Source: Streptomyces griseoluteus (GTDB lineage: Bacteria > Actinomycetota > Actinomycetes > Streptomycetales > Streptomycetaceae). From it: 64,000 nt of DNA. Shown here one piece after another: positions 17,209-24,048 of the stretch. Both the position numbers and the translations under genes were made by a program. Where the stretch lies: assembly GCA_000717735.1 (NCBI GenBank), contig JOBE01000012.1:65169-129168 (forward strand), given 5' to 3'. Numbering within the stretch: position 1 is the first letter of the stretch; each line of letters begins with the position of its first letter. The notes under the pieces are model-generated. The model was not told the DNA's origin, searched no databases, and saw only the letters and a program-made list of their open reading frames with translations.

Positions 17209-17230
17209 GCGTCGTTTGTGCGTCGTACGC
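17209..17230 (+). promoter_or_regulatory. 11-bp direct repeat upstream of litR, candidate LitR operator
   Basis: GCGTCG-N5-GCGTCG repeats with an 11-bp period, ending eight bases before the litR ATG. The same arrangement recurs at 20059-20080 upstream of the ECF sigma gene, with 18 of 22 bases identical. Direct repeats of 11 bp are how CarH, the relative of LitR, is known to bind DNA. Confidence 0.5.
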
Positions 17231-17237
17231 TGGAGGC

Positions 17238-18320
17238 ATGTCCGTTTCCGAAACGGGTTCCGCTACGGGCTCCGACGCCGGTTCCGATACGGAGCACGGC
17301 CTCACGACCGGCGCCGTCGCCCGGCGTCTCGGGGTGTCGCCGACCACGCTGCGCTCATGGGACCAGCGGTACGGCGTCGGGCCCGCCGCACGGGCGGAGG
17401 GGCGGCACCGGCGGTGGTCCCCGGGCGACGTCGCCATGCTGGAGGAGATGTGCCGGCTCACGGCCTCCGGTGTGCCTCCCGCCGAAGCGGCCCGGTCGGC
17501 CCTCTCGACCCGGTGGGCCCTCTCGACCCGGTCGGCTCTGCCGGCCCGGTCAGACCTGGCGGCGCGGTCAGACCTGGCGGCGCGGTCGGCTCCCCGGGCA
17601 CCCCTCCCCCGCGCCCCGGCCGCCCGGCAGCCGGGATCGGGCAACGGTCTCCCGCTCGGCGACGTACGCCTGGAGTGTCGTGGGCTGGCGCGCGCCGCCG
17701 TGCGGCTCGACGGCCCCGCGCTCGACGTCCTGCTCCGCGAGGTCGTGGCGGACCACGGGCTCGTCACCGCCTGGGAGGAGGTGATGGTGCCCACCCTGCA
17801 CGCGGTGGGACGCAAGTGGGAGTCCTCAGGGGACCGTTACGTCGAGGTGGAGCACCTGCTGTCCTGGCACGTGTCGACCGCGCTCCGGCAGGTCGCACCC
17901 GCCGGACCGGTCGCCGTGACCTCCATGCCGCCGGTCCTCCTCGCGTGCGTGCCCGCCGAGCAGCACACCCTCCCGCTGGAGGCGTTGGCGGCGGGACTCT
18001 CCGAACGCGGCCTGCCCGCCCGCATGTTCGGCGCGGCCGTCCCCGCCGAGGCGCTCGACACCGCCGTCCGCCGCACGGGTCCGGTCGCGGTCGTGCTGTG
18101 GTCGCAGGCGCGCTCGACCGCGCACCACGCCCTGGCCCAGCACGTCGCCGCGCGGTCGTTCGGCGTCAGGGGAGCGAGGACGCACCCCTTGGTGATGCTC
18201 GCCGGGCCGGGCTGGGCCGGCCGCCCCGTACAGCCGGGCATGCTGCGACCCGGCGGTCTGCGCGAAGCGCTCGACAGCCTCACCCGGCTCTACGGGGAAT
18301 CGCCGCCGCCCGTCGGATGA
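17238..18320 (+). CDS. litR: MerR-family B12-binding photoreceptor-type regulator (LitR/CarH-like)
   Basis: The 360-residue regulator has a MerR DNA-binding domain (TTGAVARRLGVSPTTLRSWD), a repetitive Ala/Arg linker (about 86-130), a helical cap domain and a Rossmann-type cobalamin-binding domain. The cap carries W194 and the E-H pair (E205/H206) in WESSGDRYVEVEHLLSW, and the B12 domain has E-Q-H (E241, H243), the position of the lower-ligand His in CarH. These are the residues needed to hold adenosylcobalamin, so it should act as a dark-stable, light-broken repressor. In S. coelicolor LitR controls the light-induced lit/crt genes together with an ECF sigma. ATG at 17238 has GGAGG upstream. 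Confidence 0.88.
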   Translation: MSVSETGSATGSDAGSDTEHGLTTGAVARRLGVSPTTLRSWDQRYGVGPAARAEGRHRRWSPGDVAMLEEMCRLTASGVPPAEAARSALSTRWALSTRSALPARSDLAARSDLAARSAPRAPLPRAPAARQPGSGNGLPLGDVRLECRGLARAAVRLDGPALDVLLREVVADHGLVTAWEEVMVPTLHAVGRKWESSGDRYVEVEHLLSWHVSTALRQVAPAGPVAVTSMPPVLLACVPAEQHTLPLEALAAGLSERGLPARMFGAAVPAEALDTAVRRTGPVAVVLWSQARSTAHHALAQHVAARSFGVRGARTHPLVMLAGPGWAGRPVQPGMLRPGGLREALDSLTRLYGESPPPVG

Positions 18321-18402
18321 CACCGGGGCGGCGGTCCGTACCGTTCCATGACTCCGGCAGGAAGCCCGGCCGGTCGCGCCGGCCCGACGGCTCCCCTCCC
18401 CC

Positions 18403-19059
18403 TCAGCCGTGCGAGAGCAGTGCCGCCGTGAGTTCGGCCGCGCGGCGGTGCCACAGGTCCGCGCCGCGGAGCATGGCGTGGCCTCCGGTCGGCATCGGGA
18501 TGCCCGCCGCGTCGGCGCCCGCCGCCCGTGCCCTGCGGACGAAGTCCCAGGAGTCACGGGCGGCCGTGACGCGGTCGGTCTCGTCGTGCAGCAGGTAGAG
18601 CCGCCGGCCGCCGAGGTGCTCCACGGGCTCGTCGGCGGGACACCAGGGCGCGAGCGCCACGACACCGCGGACGTGGGGGTCGCCGGCGGCGCGGAGGGCC
18701 GCGCGACCTCCCATGGAGTGACCCAGGAGCACGACGGGCACGGGCCCGGCCTGCTCCCGGAGGCTCGCGAGGGCGGCTTCGGCGTCCCTGGCGGCGTCGG
18801 CGCGCGGGCCGTTCCAGCCGCGGTGCCGGTACCGCACCTCGGCGACCAGTACGCTCCGGCCCCGGACGGCGCGGGTCACGGCCGTGGCGAAGGGGCGCAT
18901 GCGCAGCGCCGGGAGGTTGAGGGCCGGCGGCGGCTCCGGCCCGTCGGCGCGACCGCCGTGGAGCAGCAGCACGGCCGCGGTCGGCACGGGCGGCGCGCTG
19001 CGGACGACGAGGGCGCCCGGGGTGTCCGGGCGGGCGGCGCGCCGGGTGCGGCAGGTCAT
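18403..19059 (-). CDS. Alpha/beta hydrolase, dienelactone-hydrolase-like
   Basis: The 218-residue cytosolic hydrolase has the nucleophile elbow GHSMGG, an acid in HDETDRVT and the His in GGHAMLRG, so the triad is intact. The substrate is unknown. It is the downstream gene on the minus strand of the photolyase/ECF group and converges with litR. Its ATG overlaps the stop of an upstream short frame (ATGA). Confidence 0.85.
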   Translation of the reverse strand: MTCRTRRAARPDTPGALVVRSAPPVPTAAVLLLHGGRADGPEPPPALNLPALRMRPFATAVTRAVRGRSVLVAEVRYRHRGWNGPRADAARDAEAALASLREQAGPVPVVLLGHSMGGRAALRAAGDPHVRGVVALAPWCPADEPVEHLGGRRLYLLHDETDRVTAARDSWDFVRRARAAGADAAGIPMPTGGHAMLRGADLWHRRAAELTAALLSHG

Positions 19060-19277
19060 CGGGAGCCCGTCCGGTGCGTGTGCCGGCGCGCCGGCCGGGG
19101 GAACCCGCTCGTACGGGCCGGGTGGGCCGCGTAACCGGGCCGCTGCGGCATGTGTGGCCTCCAGAAGTCGGCGGGCCGCTTCCCCGGGTGAGCGGGACGC
19201 TCATGACGAGGGGGAGGTGACCGTGAGGGCCGCAGTCTGCCAGGTCGTCCGGTCCGCCGGGTACGGAGCCCCGTCAT
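19056..19277 (-). CDS. Possible small protein upstream of the hydrolase
   Basis: A 73-codon frame, rich in Arg and Pro (including RPADFWRPHMPQRPGYAAHP), ends in an ATGA overlap with the hydrolase start. The overlap is the only argument for translation; the composition is also what GC-rich noncoding DNA produces. Treat as doubtful. Confidence 0.22.
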   Translation of the reverse strand: MTGLRTRRTGRPGRLRPSRSPPPRHERPAHPGKRPADFWRPHMPQRPGYAAHPARTSGFPRPARRHTHRTGSR

Positions 19278-19320
19278 CCGTGGAGCGCCGGTACGGCCGG
19301 TGGGATCGCGGCCCTTGTGC

Positions 19321-19983
19321 TCAGTCCGTGTTCTCCCCGCCGACGGGCGCCCGGCCGGGGGCTGCCTCCGTGGTGGCCAGGCTGCGGCGCATCCGCTGGA
19401 GGCCCCGGCGCGCGTGGCTCTTGACGGTGCCGAGGGGAAGGCCGGTCCGGTCGGCGATCTGCGCCTGCGTCAGGTCCGCGAAGTACGCGAGGGTGAGCAC
19501 GTCACGCTGGTCCCGTGGCAGGCGCGCCAGTTCACGGGTGACCACGATCCGGTCGAGGACGTGCTCGGGGCCCTCGTCCGTGCGGGTGGGCGGCATGAGG
19601 GCAGCGGCGGCGGCGAGGTCGAGCCGGCGCGTCCTGGCGGTGAGCGCGTCCGCGGTCTTCCGACGGGTGATGCCGACGAGCCAGGCGGGCACGGGACCGC
19701 GCTCTGGACGGTATCCGGCACGGCCGCGCCAGGCGGCGAGGAAGACCTGCTGGGTGACGTCCTCCGCCTCGCGCGGGTCGCCCAGCGAGCGGACCGCGAG
19801 GGTGTGCACGAGGCGGGCCCAGCGGCGGTGGGCGAGGACGAGACAGTGCTCGTCGCCCCGGGCGAGACCCCGGCCGATCGCATCGTCCGACAGCGTGTCC
19901 GACAGGGCTGCCGACAGCGCGCCGGACCGGGTGTCGGGCAGCGCGCCGGGGTCGGGCCGGACGTCGGTGCTGGTCACGGTCAT
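19321..19983 (-). CDS. ECF RNA polymerase sigma factor (LitS-like by context)
   Basis: The 220-residue sigma factor has region 2 (EDVTQQVFLAAWRGRAGYRP) and region 4 (LTLAYFADLTQAQIADRTGL, then GTVKSHARRGLQRMRR). The first ~35 residues are a low-complexity extension. I chose the ATG at 19983 because AGGAGG precedes it. The neighbours photolyase and LitR-type regulator match the logic of S. coelicolor, where light-released LitR allows litS transcription and LitS then drives light-response genes. No anti-sigma gene is adjacent. The assignment to the LitS group is from context; the family membership is certain. Confidence 0.88.
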   Translation of the reverse strand: MTVTSTDVRPDPGALPDTRSGALSAALSDTLSDDAIGRGLARGDEHCLVLAHRRWARLVHTLAVRSLGDPREAEDVTQQVFLAAWRGRAGYRPERGPVPAWLVGITRRKTADALTARTRRLDLAAAAALMPPTRTDEGPEHVLDRIVVTRELARLPRDQRDVLTLAYFADLTQAQIADRTGLPLGTVKSHARRGLQRMRRSLATTEAAPGRAPVGGENTD

Positions 19984-20058
19984 GACGGGTCCTCCTGCTC
20001 CCGGGGCCGGTGCTCCCAGGCCCCCAGCGTCCGGCCTCCGGAGGAGACGCCTCAACAC

Positions 20059-20080
20059 GCGTCGATCGTGCGTCGTATCC
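20059..20080. promoter_or_regulatory. 11-bp direct repeat upstream of the ECF sigma gene
   Basis: GCGTCG-N5-GCGTCG, followed on the plus strand by T-A-T, lies 76-97 bp upstream of the sigma gene start. It is nearly the same sequence as at 17209-17230 in front of litR. Candidate LitR operator. Confidence 0.5.
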
Positions 20081-20102
20081 GGCCCGGCGGTCCCGTCCGG
20101 TC

Positions 20103-21476
20103 TCAGTCACGCCCCCGGGCGTGCCGGAAGCGGCTGAGGCCGTCGGCGAGGTCGACGATCGGGTCGGGATAGTCGTACTCGGCCCGGTCCAGCCCCTTCA
20201 GACGCCAGGGCTCGTGGACCGAGGGCCCGGGCAGAGCCGCGAGTTCCGGCACCCAGTACCGGACGTAGGCGCCGTCGGGGTCGTACCGCTTCCCCTGGAG
20301 TACGGGGTTGAGGACGCGGTTCGGACGGGAGTCGGTGCCCGTCCCCGCCACCCACTGCCAGTTCAGCTGGTTGTTGGCGACGTCGCCGTCCACGAGCAGG
20401 GAGAGGAAGTGCCGGGCGCCCTCGCGCCAGTCGAGGTAGAGCGTCTTGGTGAGGAAGGACGCGGCGAGCAGCCGGCCCCGGTTGTGCATCCAGCCCTCGT
20501 ACGCGAGTTGGCGCAGGGCCGCGTCCACCACGGGGTAGCCGGTCCTGCCCTCGCGCCAGGCCCTGAGGTCCTCCTCGGCCTCCTCGCCCCGCCGCCAGCG
20601 GTCGTGCCGGGGCCGGTAGTCCTCGACCGCCGTCTCCGGCCGCGCGGCGAGCACCTGGTGGTGGAAGTCCCGCCAGCACAACTGCCGTACGAAGGCCTCG
20701 GCACCCGCGCCGCCACGGGCCCGCGCCCGGTGGACGACCTCGGCCGCCGACACCGCGCCGAAGTGCAGATACGGCGAGAGGCGGGAGGTCGCGTCACCCG
20801 CGAGGTCGTCGTGGCCCGCCTCGTAGGCGTCGGCGTGCCGGGACAGCCAGGCGCCGAGCCTCCGGCGCCCCTCGCTCTCGCCTCCCGTGGCGAGGCCCGG
20901 CGACACGTCCGCGACGGATGCGCGGGCCGGCGGGCGCTCGGAGCGCAGACTCTGCGGTACCGGCACCGACCGGGGGGCCGCGAGGGGCGTGCGCAGCGGT
21001 TCGGAGGCCCAGCGCCTGAAGTACGGGGTGAACACCGCGAAGTGCTCGGAGCCCTGCGGGGTCACGTCGCCGGGCGGTACGACGGTGGTCACCGCGTCGT
21101 GCACGTACAGGCGGCGCCCGTCGGACTCCAGGGCGCCGCGCAGCCGTGCCTCCCGGGCTCGGGCGAAGGCGGAGTGTCCTGCGGCCATGTGGACCTCGTC
21201 GGCGTCGGCCTGCCGCACCACCCGGCACACCTCGGCGACGGTGTCGCCGTCGCGCACGACGAGGCGGCCGCCGCGCTCCCGCAGCCCGGCGTCGAGGTCG
21301 GCCAGGCAGTCGGCGAGGAAGGCGAGCCGGTTGGGCGCCGCGAACCCGGCCCGGTCCACGGCGGGGTCGCGGACGAACAGCGGCACCACCTCGTGCGCCG
21401 CCTCGACGGCCGCGCGCAGCGGGGGGTGGTCGTGCAGGCGGAGGTCGGAGGTGAAGAGGACGACGGAGACGGTCAT
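20103..21476 (-). CDS. phr: Deoxyribodipyrimidine (CPD) photolyase
   Basis: The 457-residue flavoprotein repairs UV-induced pyrimidine dimers using light. It has an N-terminal photolyase Rossmann domain (VVLFTSDLRLHDHPPLRAAV) and the FAD-binding helical domain with SRLSPYLHFGAVS, QLCWRDFHHQVL, YEGWMHNRGRLLAASFLTKT and DVANNQLNWQWVAGTGTD, all hallmarks of class I CPD photolyases. Length fits the family. It lies between the DUF2867 gene and the ECF sigma gene on the same strand, consistent with a light/UV-responsive group under LitR/ECF control. Confidence 0.93.
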   Translation of the reverse strand: MTVSVVLFTSDLRLHDHPPLRAAVEAAHEVVPLFVRDPAVDRAGFAAPNRLAFLADCLADLDAGLRERGGRLVVRDGDTVAEVCRVVRQADADEVHMAAGHSAFARAREARLRGALESDGRRLYVHDAVTTVVPPGDVTPQGSEHFAVFTPYFRRWASEPLRTPLAAPRSVPVPQSLRSERPPARASVADVSPGLATGGESEGRRRLGAWLSRHADAYEAGHDDLAGDATSRLSPYLHFGAVSAAEVVHRARARGGAGAEAFVRQLCWRDFHHQVLAARPETAVEDYRPRHDRWRRGEEAEEDLRAWREGRTGYPVVDAALRQLAYEGWMHNRGRLLAASFLTKTLYLDWREGARHFLSLLVDGDVANNQLNWQWVAGTGTDSRPNRVLNPVLQGKRYDPDGAYVRYWVPELAALPGPSVHEPWRLKGLDRAEYDYPDPIVDLADGLSRFRHARGRD

Positions 21477-21674
21477 GGCGCGATTCCTCGTGAGGGGTCG
21501 GTCAGCGGGCGGGCCGCGCGGGGCCGCGCGCCCGGCGGGCTGCGGGAAGGAGACGCGTGCGGCCCCATGTCCCCTTCGCCCTACGACCGGTCCGTGGATG
21601 CGGCGGCGGCCGGCCCGGGGACGACGGCCACGGCGCGTGGCCGGCGGCCCGGCTCATGGCCGGGGCGCCCCCGC

Positions 21675-23303
21675 TCATGGCCGCGGCGGTCGCGGGTCCC
21701 CGGTGGGGCGGGTCCCTGACGGGCGGGAGGCGCCGGCGGGCGGAGGACTCCCGGCGGGATCCGCCGCGCCTGTCGGCGGGCGGTGCGCCGCCCGCTCCGC
21801 CGCCCGCGCGATGTTCCGCGCCATCCCGCCGAAGACGACGGCGTGGAACGGCGACACGCTCCACCAGTACGCCTGCCCCGCGAGCCCGCGCGGGTGGAAC
21901 AGGGCGCGCTGGCGGTACCGGGTCCGCCCCCGGTCGTCCCGCTCGACCCTCATCTCCAGCCAGGCGAGGCCCGGCAGCCGCATCTCGGCGCGCAGCCGCA
22001 GCAGGGCTCCGGGCTCGATCTCCTCGACCCGCCAGAAGTCGAGCGCGTCGCCGGCCCTGAGCCGCTGGGCGTCGCGCCGGCCCCGGCGCAGACCCACCCC
22101 GCCGATGAGCCGGTCGAACCAGCCGCGTACCGCCCAGGCCAGCGGGAAGGAGTACCAGCCGTTCGCGCCGCCGATCCCCTCGACGACCTGCCACAGCTCC
22201 CGCTGCCCCGCGTCGACGATCCGCTCGCGTTCGTCGGTGTAGAGGCTGCCGCCCGCCCAGTCGGGGTCGGTGGGCAGGGGGTCGCTGGGGGCCCCGGGGA
22301 GCGAGGCGGAACTCCATCGGGTGGCGACCCGGGCCTCCTGGACCCGCTGCAGGGCGAGCCTGAGGGCCTCGTCGAAGGGGACGGGGGTGCCGGGCGGGTC
22401 GGGGACGTGCTCGGCGATGTCGTGGTCGGCGCACACCACCTCGTACCGCAGCGACTCGGCGAGCGGGCGGGCCAGGGACGCGGGGACGGGCGTGACGAGT
22501 CCGACCCAGAGGCCGGACAGGCGCGGGGTGAGCATGGGGACGGGCAGGATGAGCCGTCGGCGCAGGCCTGCGACCTTCGCGTAACGGACCATCATGTCGT
22601 GGTAGGTGAGGACGTCCGGGCCGCCGATGTCGAACGCGCGGTTGACGTCCTCCGGCATCCGCGCGCTGCCGACGAGGTAGCGGAGCACGTCGCGTACGGC
22701 GATGGGCTGGACGCGGGTGCCGACCCAGCGCGGCGTCACCATCACGGGGAGCCGTTCGGTCAGATGGCGGAGCATCTCGAAGGAGGCGGAGCCGGAGCCG
22801 ATGACGACGGCGGCCCGCAGCACGGTGGTGGGGACGCCTGAGTCCAGCAGGATCCGGCCGACCTCGGCCCGTGACCGCAGGTGCGGGGAGAGCTCCCGCT
22901 CGGGGACGTCCGCCGGTTCGAGGCCGCCGAGGTAGACGATGCGGCGCACCCCGGCGGCGCGGGCCTCCTCGGCGAAGGTCCGGGCCGCCTTCCGGTCGGT
23001 CTCCTCGAAGCCGCGCCCGGAACCCAGGGAGTGCACCAGGTAGTAGGCCACCCGCACGTCGCGGAAGGCGGGACGCAGGGTGGCCGCGTCGGTCACGTCC
23101 CCCCGGACCACCTCGGCCCGGTCGGCCCAGGGGTGGTCCCGCAGGTTGGCCGGGGTGCGGGCGAGGCAGCGCACCCGGAATCCGGCGTCGAGCAGCTCGG
23201 GGACGAGCCGGCCGCCGATGTACCCGCCGGCGCCGGTCACGAGGCAGAGCGGACGGTCGGCGTCGGGCCGGGGGTGCGTGTCCGCGGGGTCGTGCGTCGC
23301 CAT
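21675..23303 (-). CDS. SDR-family NAD(P)-binding protein with C-terminal DUF2867
   Basis: The 542-residue protein starts with an atypical SDR Rossmann domain (LCLVTGAGGYIGGRLVPELL, nucleotide-binding GxxGxxG) and ends with a DUF2867 lipid-binding-like domain (WYSFPLAWAVRGWFDRLIGG to FHAVVFGGMARNIARA). Such fusions are often found near photolyase and light-regulated genes in bacteria; the reaction is unknown. The C-terminal 35 residues are Pro-rich. Upstream are three 20-bp-spaced direct repeats shared with the divergent marR gene. The gap to phr is 198 bp. Confidence 0.87.
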   Translation of the reverse strand: MATHDPADTHPRPDADRPLCLVTGAGGYIGGRLVPELLDAGFRVRCLARTPANLRDHPWADRAEVVRGDVTDAATLRPAFRDVRVAYYLVHSLGSGRGFEETDRKAARTFAEEARAAGVRRIVYLGGLEPADVPERELSPHLRSRAEVGRILLDSGVPTTVLRAAVVIGSGSASFEMLRHLTERLPVMVTPRWVGTRVQPIAVRDVLRYLVGSARMPEDVNRAFDIGGPDVLTYHDMMVRYAKVAGLRRRLILPVPMLTPRLSGLWVGLVTPVPASLARPLAESLRYEVVCADHDIAEHVPDPPGTPVPFDEALRLALQRVQEARVATRWSSASLPGAPSDPLPTDPDWAGGSLYTDERERIVDAGQRELWQVVEGIGGANGWYSFPLAWAVRGWFDRLIGGVGLRRGRRDAQRLRAGDALDFWRVEEIEPGALLRLRAEMRLPGLAWLEMRVERDDRGRTRYRQRALFHPRGLAGQAYWWSVSPFHAVVFGGMARNIARAAERAAHRPPTGAADPAGSPPPAGASRPSGTRPTGDPRPPRP

Positions 23304-23324
23304 GGGGTGCTCCGTTCCGTACGG

Positions 23325-23381
23325 GGGTCTGTCGCGAGCGCCCTGGGTCTGTCACGAGCGCGCAGGGATCTGTCGCGAGCG
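23325..23381. repeat. Three direct repeats, GGG(A)TCTGTCNCGAGCG, 20-bp period
   Basis: Copies at 23325-23340, 23345-23360 and 23365-23381 differ by one substitution and one inserted A. They lie 22 bp upstream of the DUF2867 gene and 80 bp from the divergent marR start. Two-helical-turn spacing on one face suggests a regulator array rather than a passive repeat. Confidence 0.75.
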
Positions 23382-23461
23382 AGTGAGCGGGGCTCTCCCC
23401 TCATGCTTCCTCGCGCGCGGCCCGGGCGGATGCGCGGGAGCGATGTCTATAGGCTGAACGC

Positions 23462-23953
23462 GTGCCCCGCCAAGAAGACCGAGACGCCACCGCCGCCCCC
23501 GAGGACACCGTGGGTGACCTGCAGAGCTTCGCTCTCGCGCTGCGCCGGACCCAGGGCGAGCTCAATCGCCTGGTGCACGGTTTCGCTCAGGCGCAGGGCC
23601 TGCATCCCACCGACGTCCAGGCGCTGGCCGTCGTCCTGGACAGCCCGGAACCGCTGACGCCGGGGCGGCTGCGGGAGCATCTCGGGCTCACCTCCGGTGC
23701 GGTGACGGCCTGTCTCGACCGGCTGGAGAAGGCGGGACACATCCGCAGGACCCGGGAGAGCACGGACCGCCGTGTCGTGCACATCCGTTACGAGGACGGG
23801 GCGAGGGCCGCGGCCCGACGGTACTTCATGCCGCTCGCGGAGGCGGCGGACCGGGCCAGGGAGCAGTTCGACCCGGCCGAACTCTCGGCCGCCCTGCGCT
23901 TCCTGAACACGCTGAACGACGAGCTCGGAGCCCTGCGCGCGCCGCGCCGCTGA
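23462..23953 (+). CDS. MarR-family transcriptional regulator
   Basis: The 163-residue winged-helix protein shows the MarR DNA-binding region GRLREHLGLTSGAVTACLDR followed by the wing ESTDRRVVHIRYEDGAR. GTG at 23462 is the start; TATAGG lies nine bases before it, so the transcript may be nearly leaderless. It sits directly upstream of an MMPL exporter gene, whose start is covered by a dyad, so it is probably the repressor of that exporter. Confidence 0.87.
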   Translation: MPRQEDRDATAAPEDTVGDLQSFALALRRTQGELNRLVHGFAQAQGLHPTDVQALAVVLDSPEPLTPGRLREHLGLTSGAVTACLDRLEKAGHIRRTRESTDRRVVHIRYEDGARAAARRYFMPLAEAADRAREQFDPAELSAALRFLNTLNDELGALRAPRR

Positions 23954-24024
23954 GCGGCGCATCCGTCCGGCGGGCTGAAACCGAAGGGGTGTCGAGAGCC
24001 GAGGTACCCGCATGATAGAAACTC

Positions 24025-24048
24025 TCTCATTCATTGAGATAGTCAATG
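24025..24048. promoter_or_regulatory. MarR-type operator overlapping the MMPL promoter and start
   Basis: Two overlapping dyads occur in an AT-rich island: TCTCA-N5-TGAGA (24025-24039) and CATTGA-GATAG-TCAATG (24032-24048). The second includes the ATG of the MMPL gene. GATAGT five to six bases before the ATG is a likely -10 for a leaderless mRNA, so a bound repressor would cover the core promoter. Confidence 0.55.

Noticed and set aside
17497..17596. Tandem 18-bp repeats in litR as a mobile or regulatory repeat
   Set aside because: They are two pairs of in-frame duplications within the Ala/Arg linker and only lengthen the linker.
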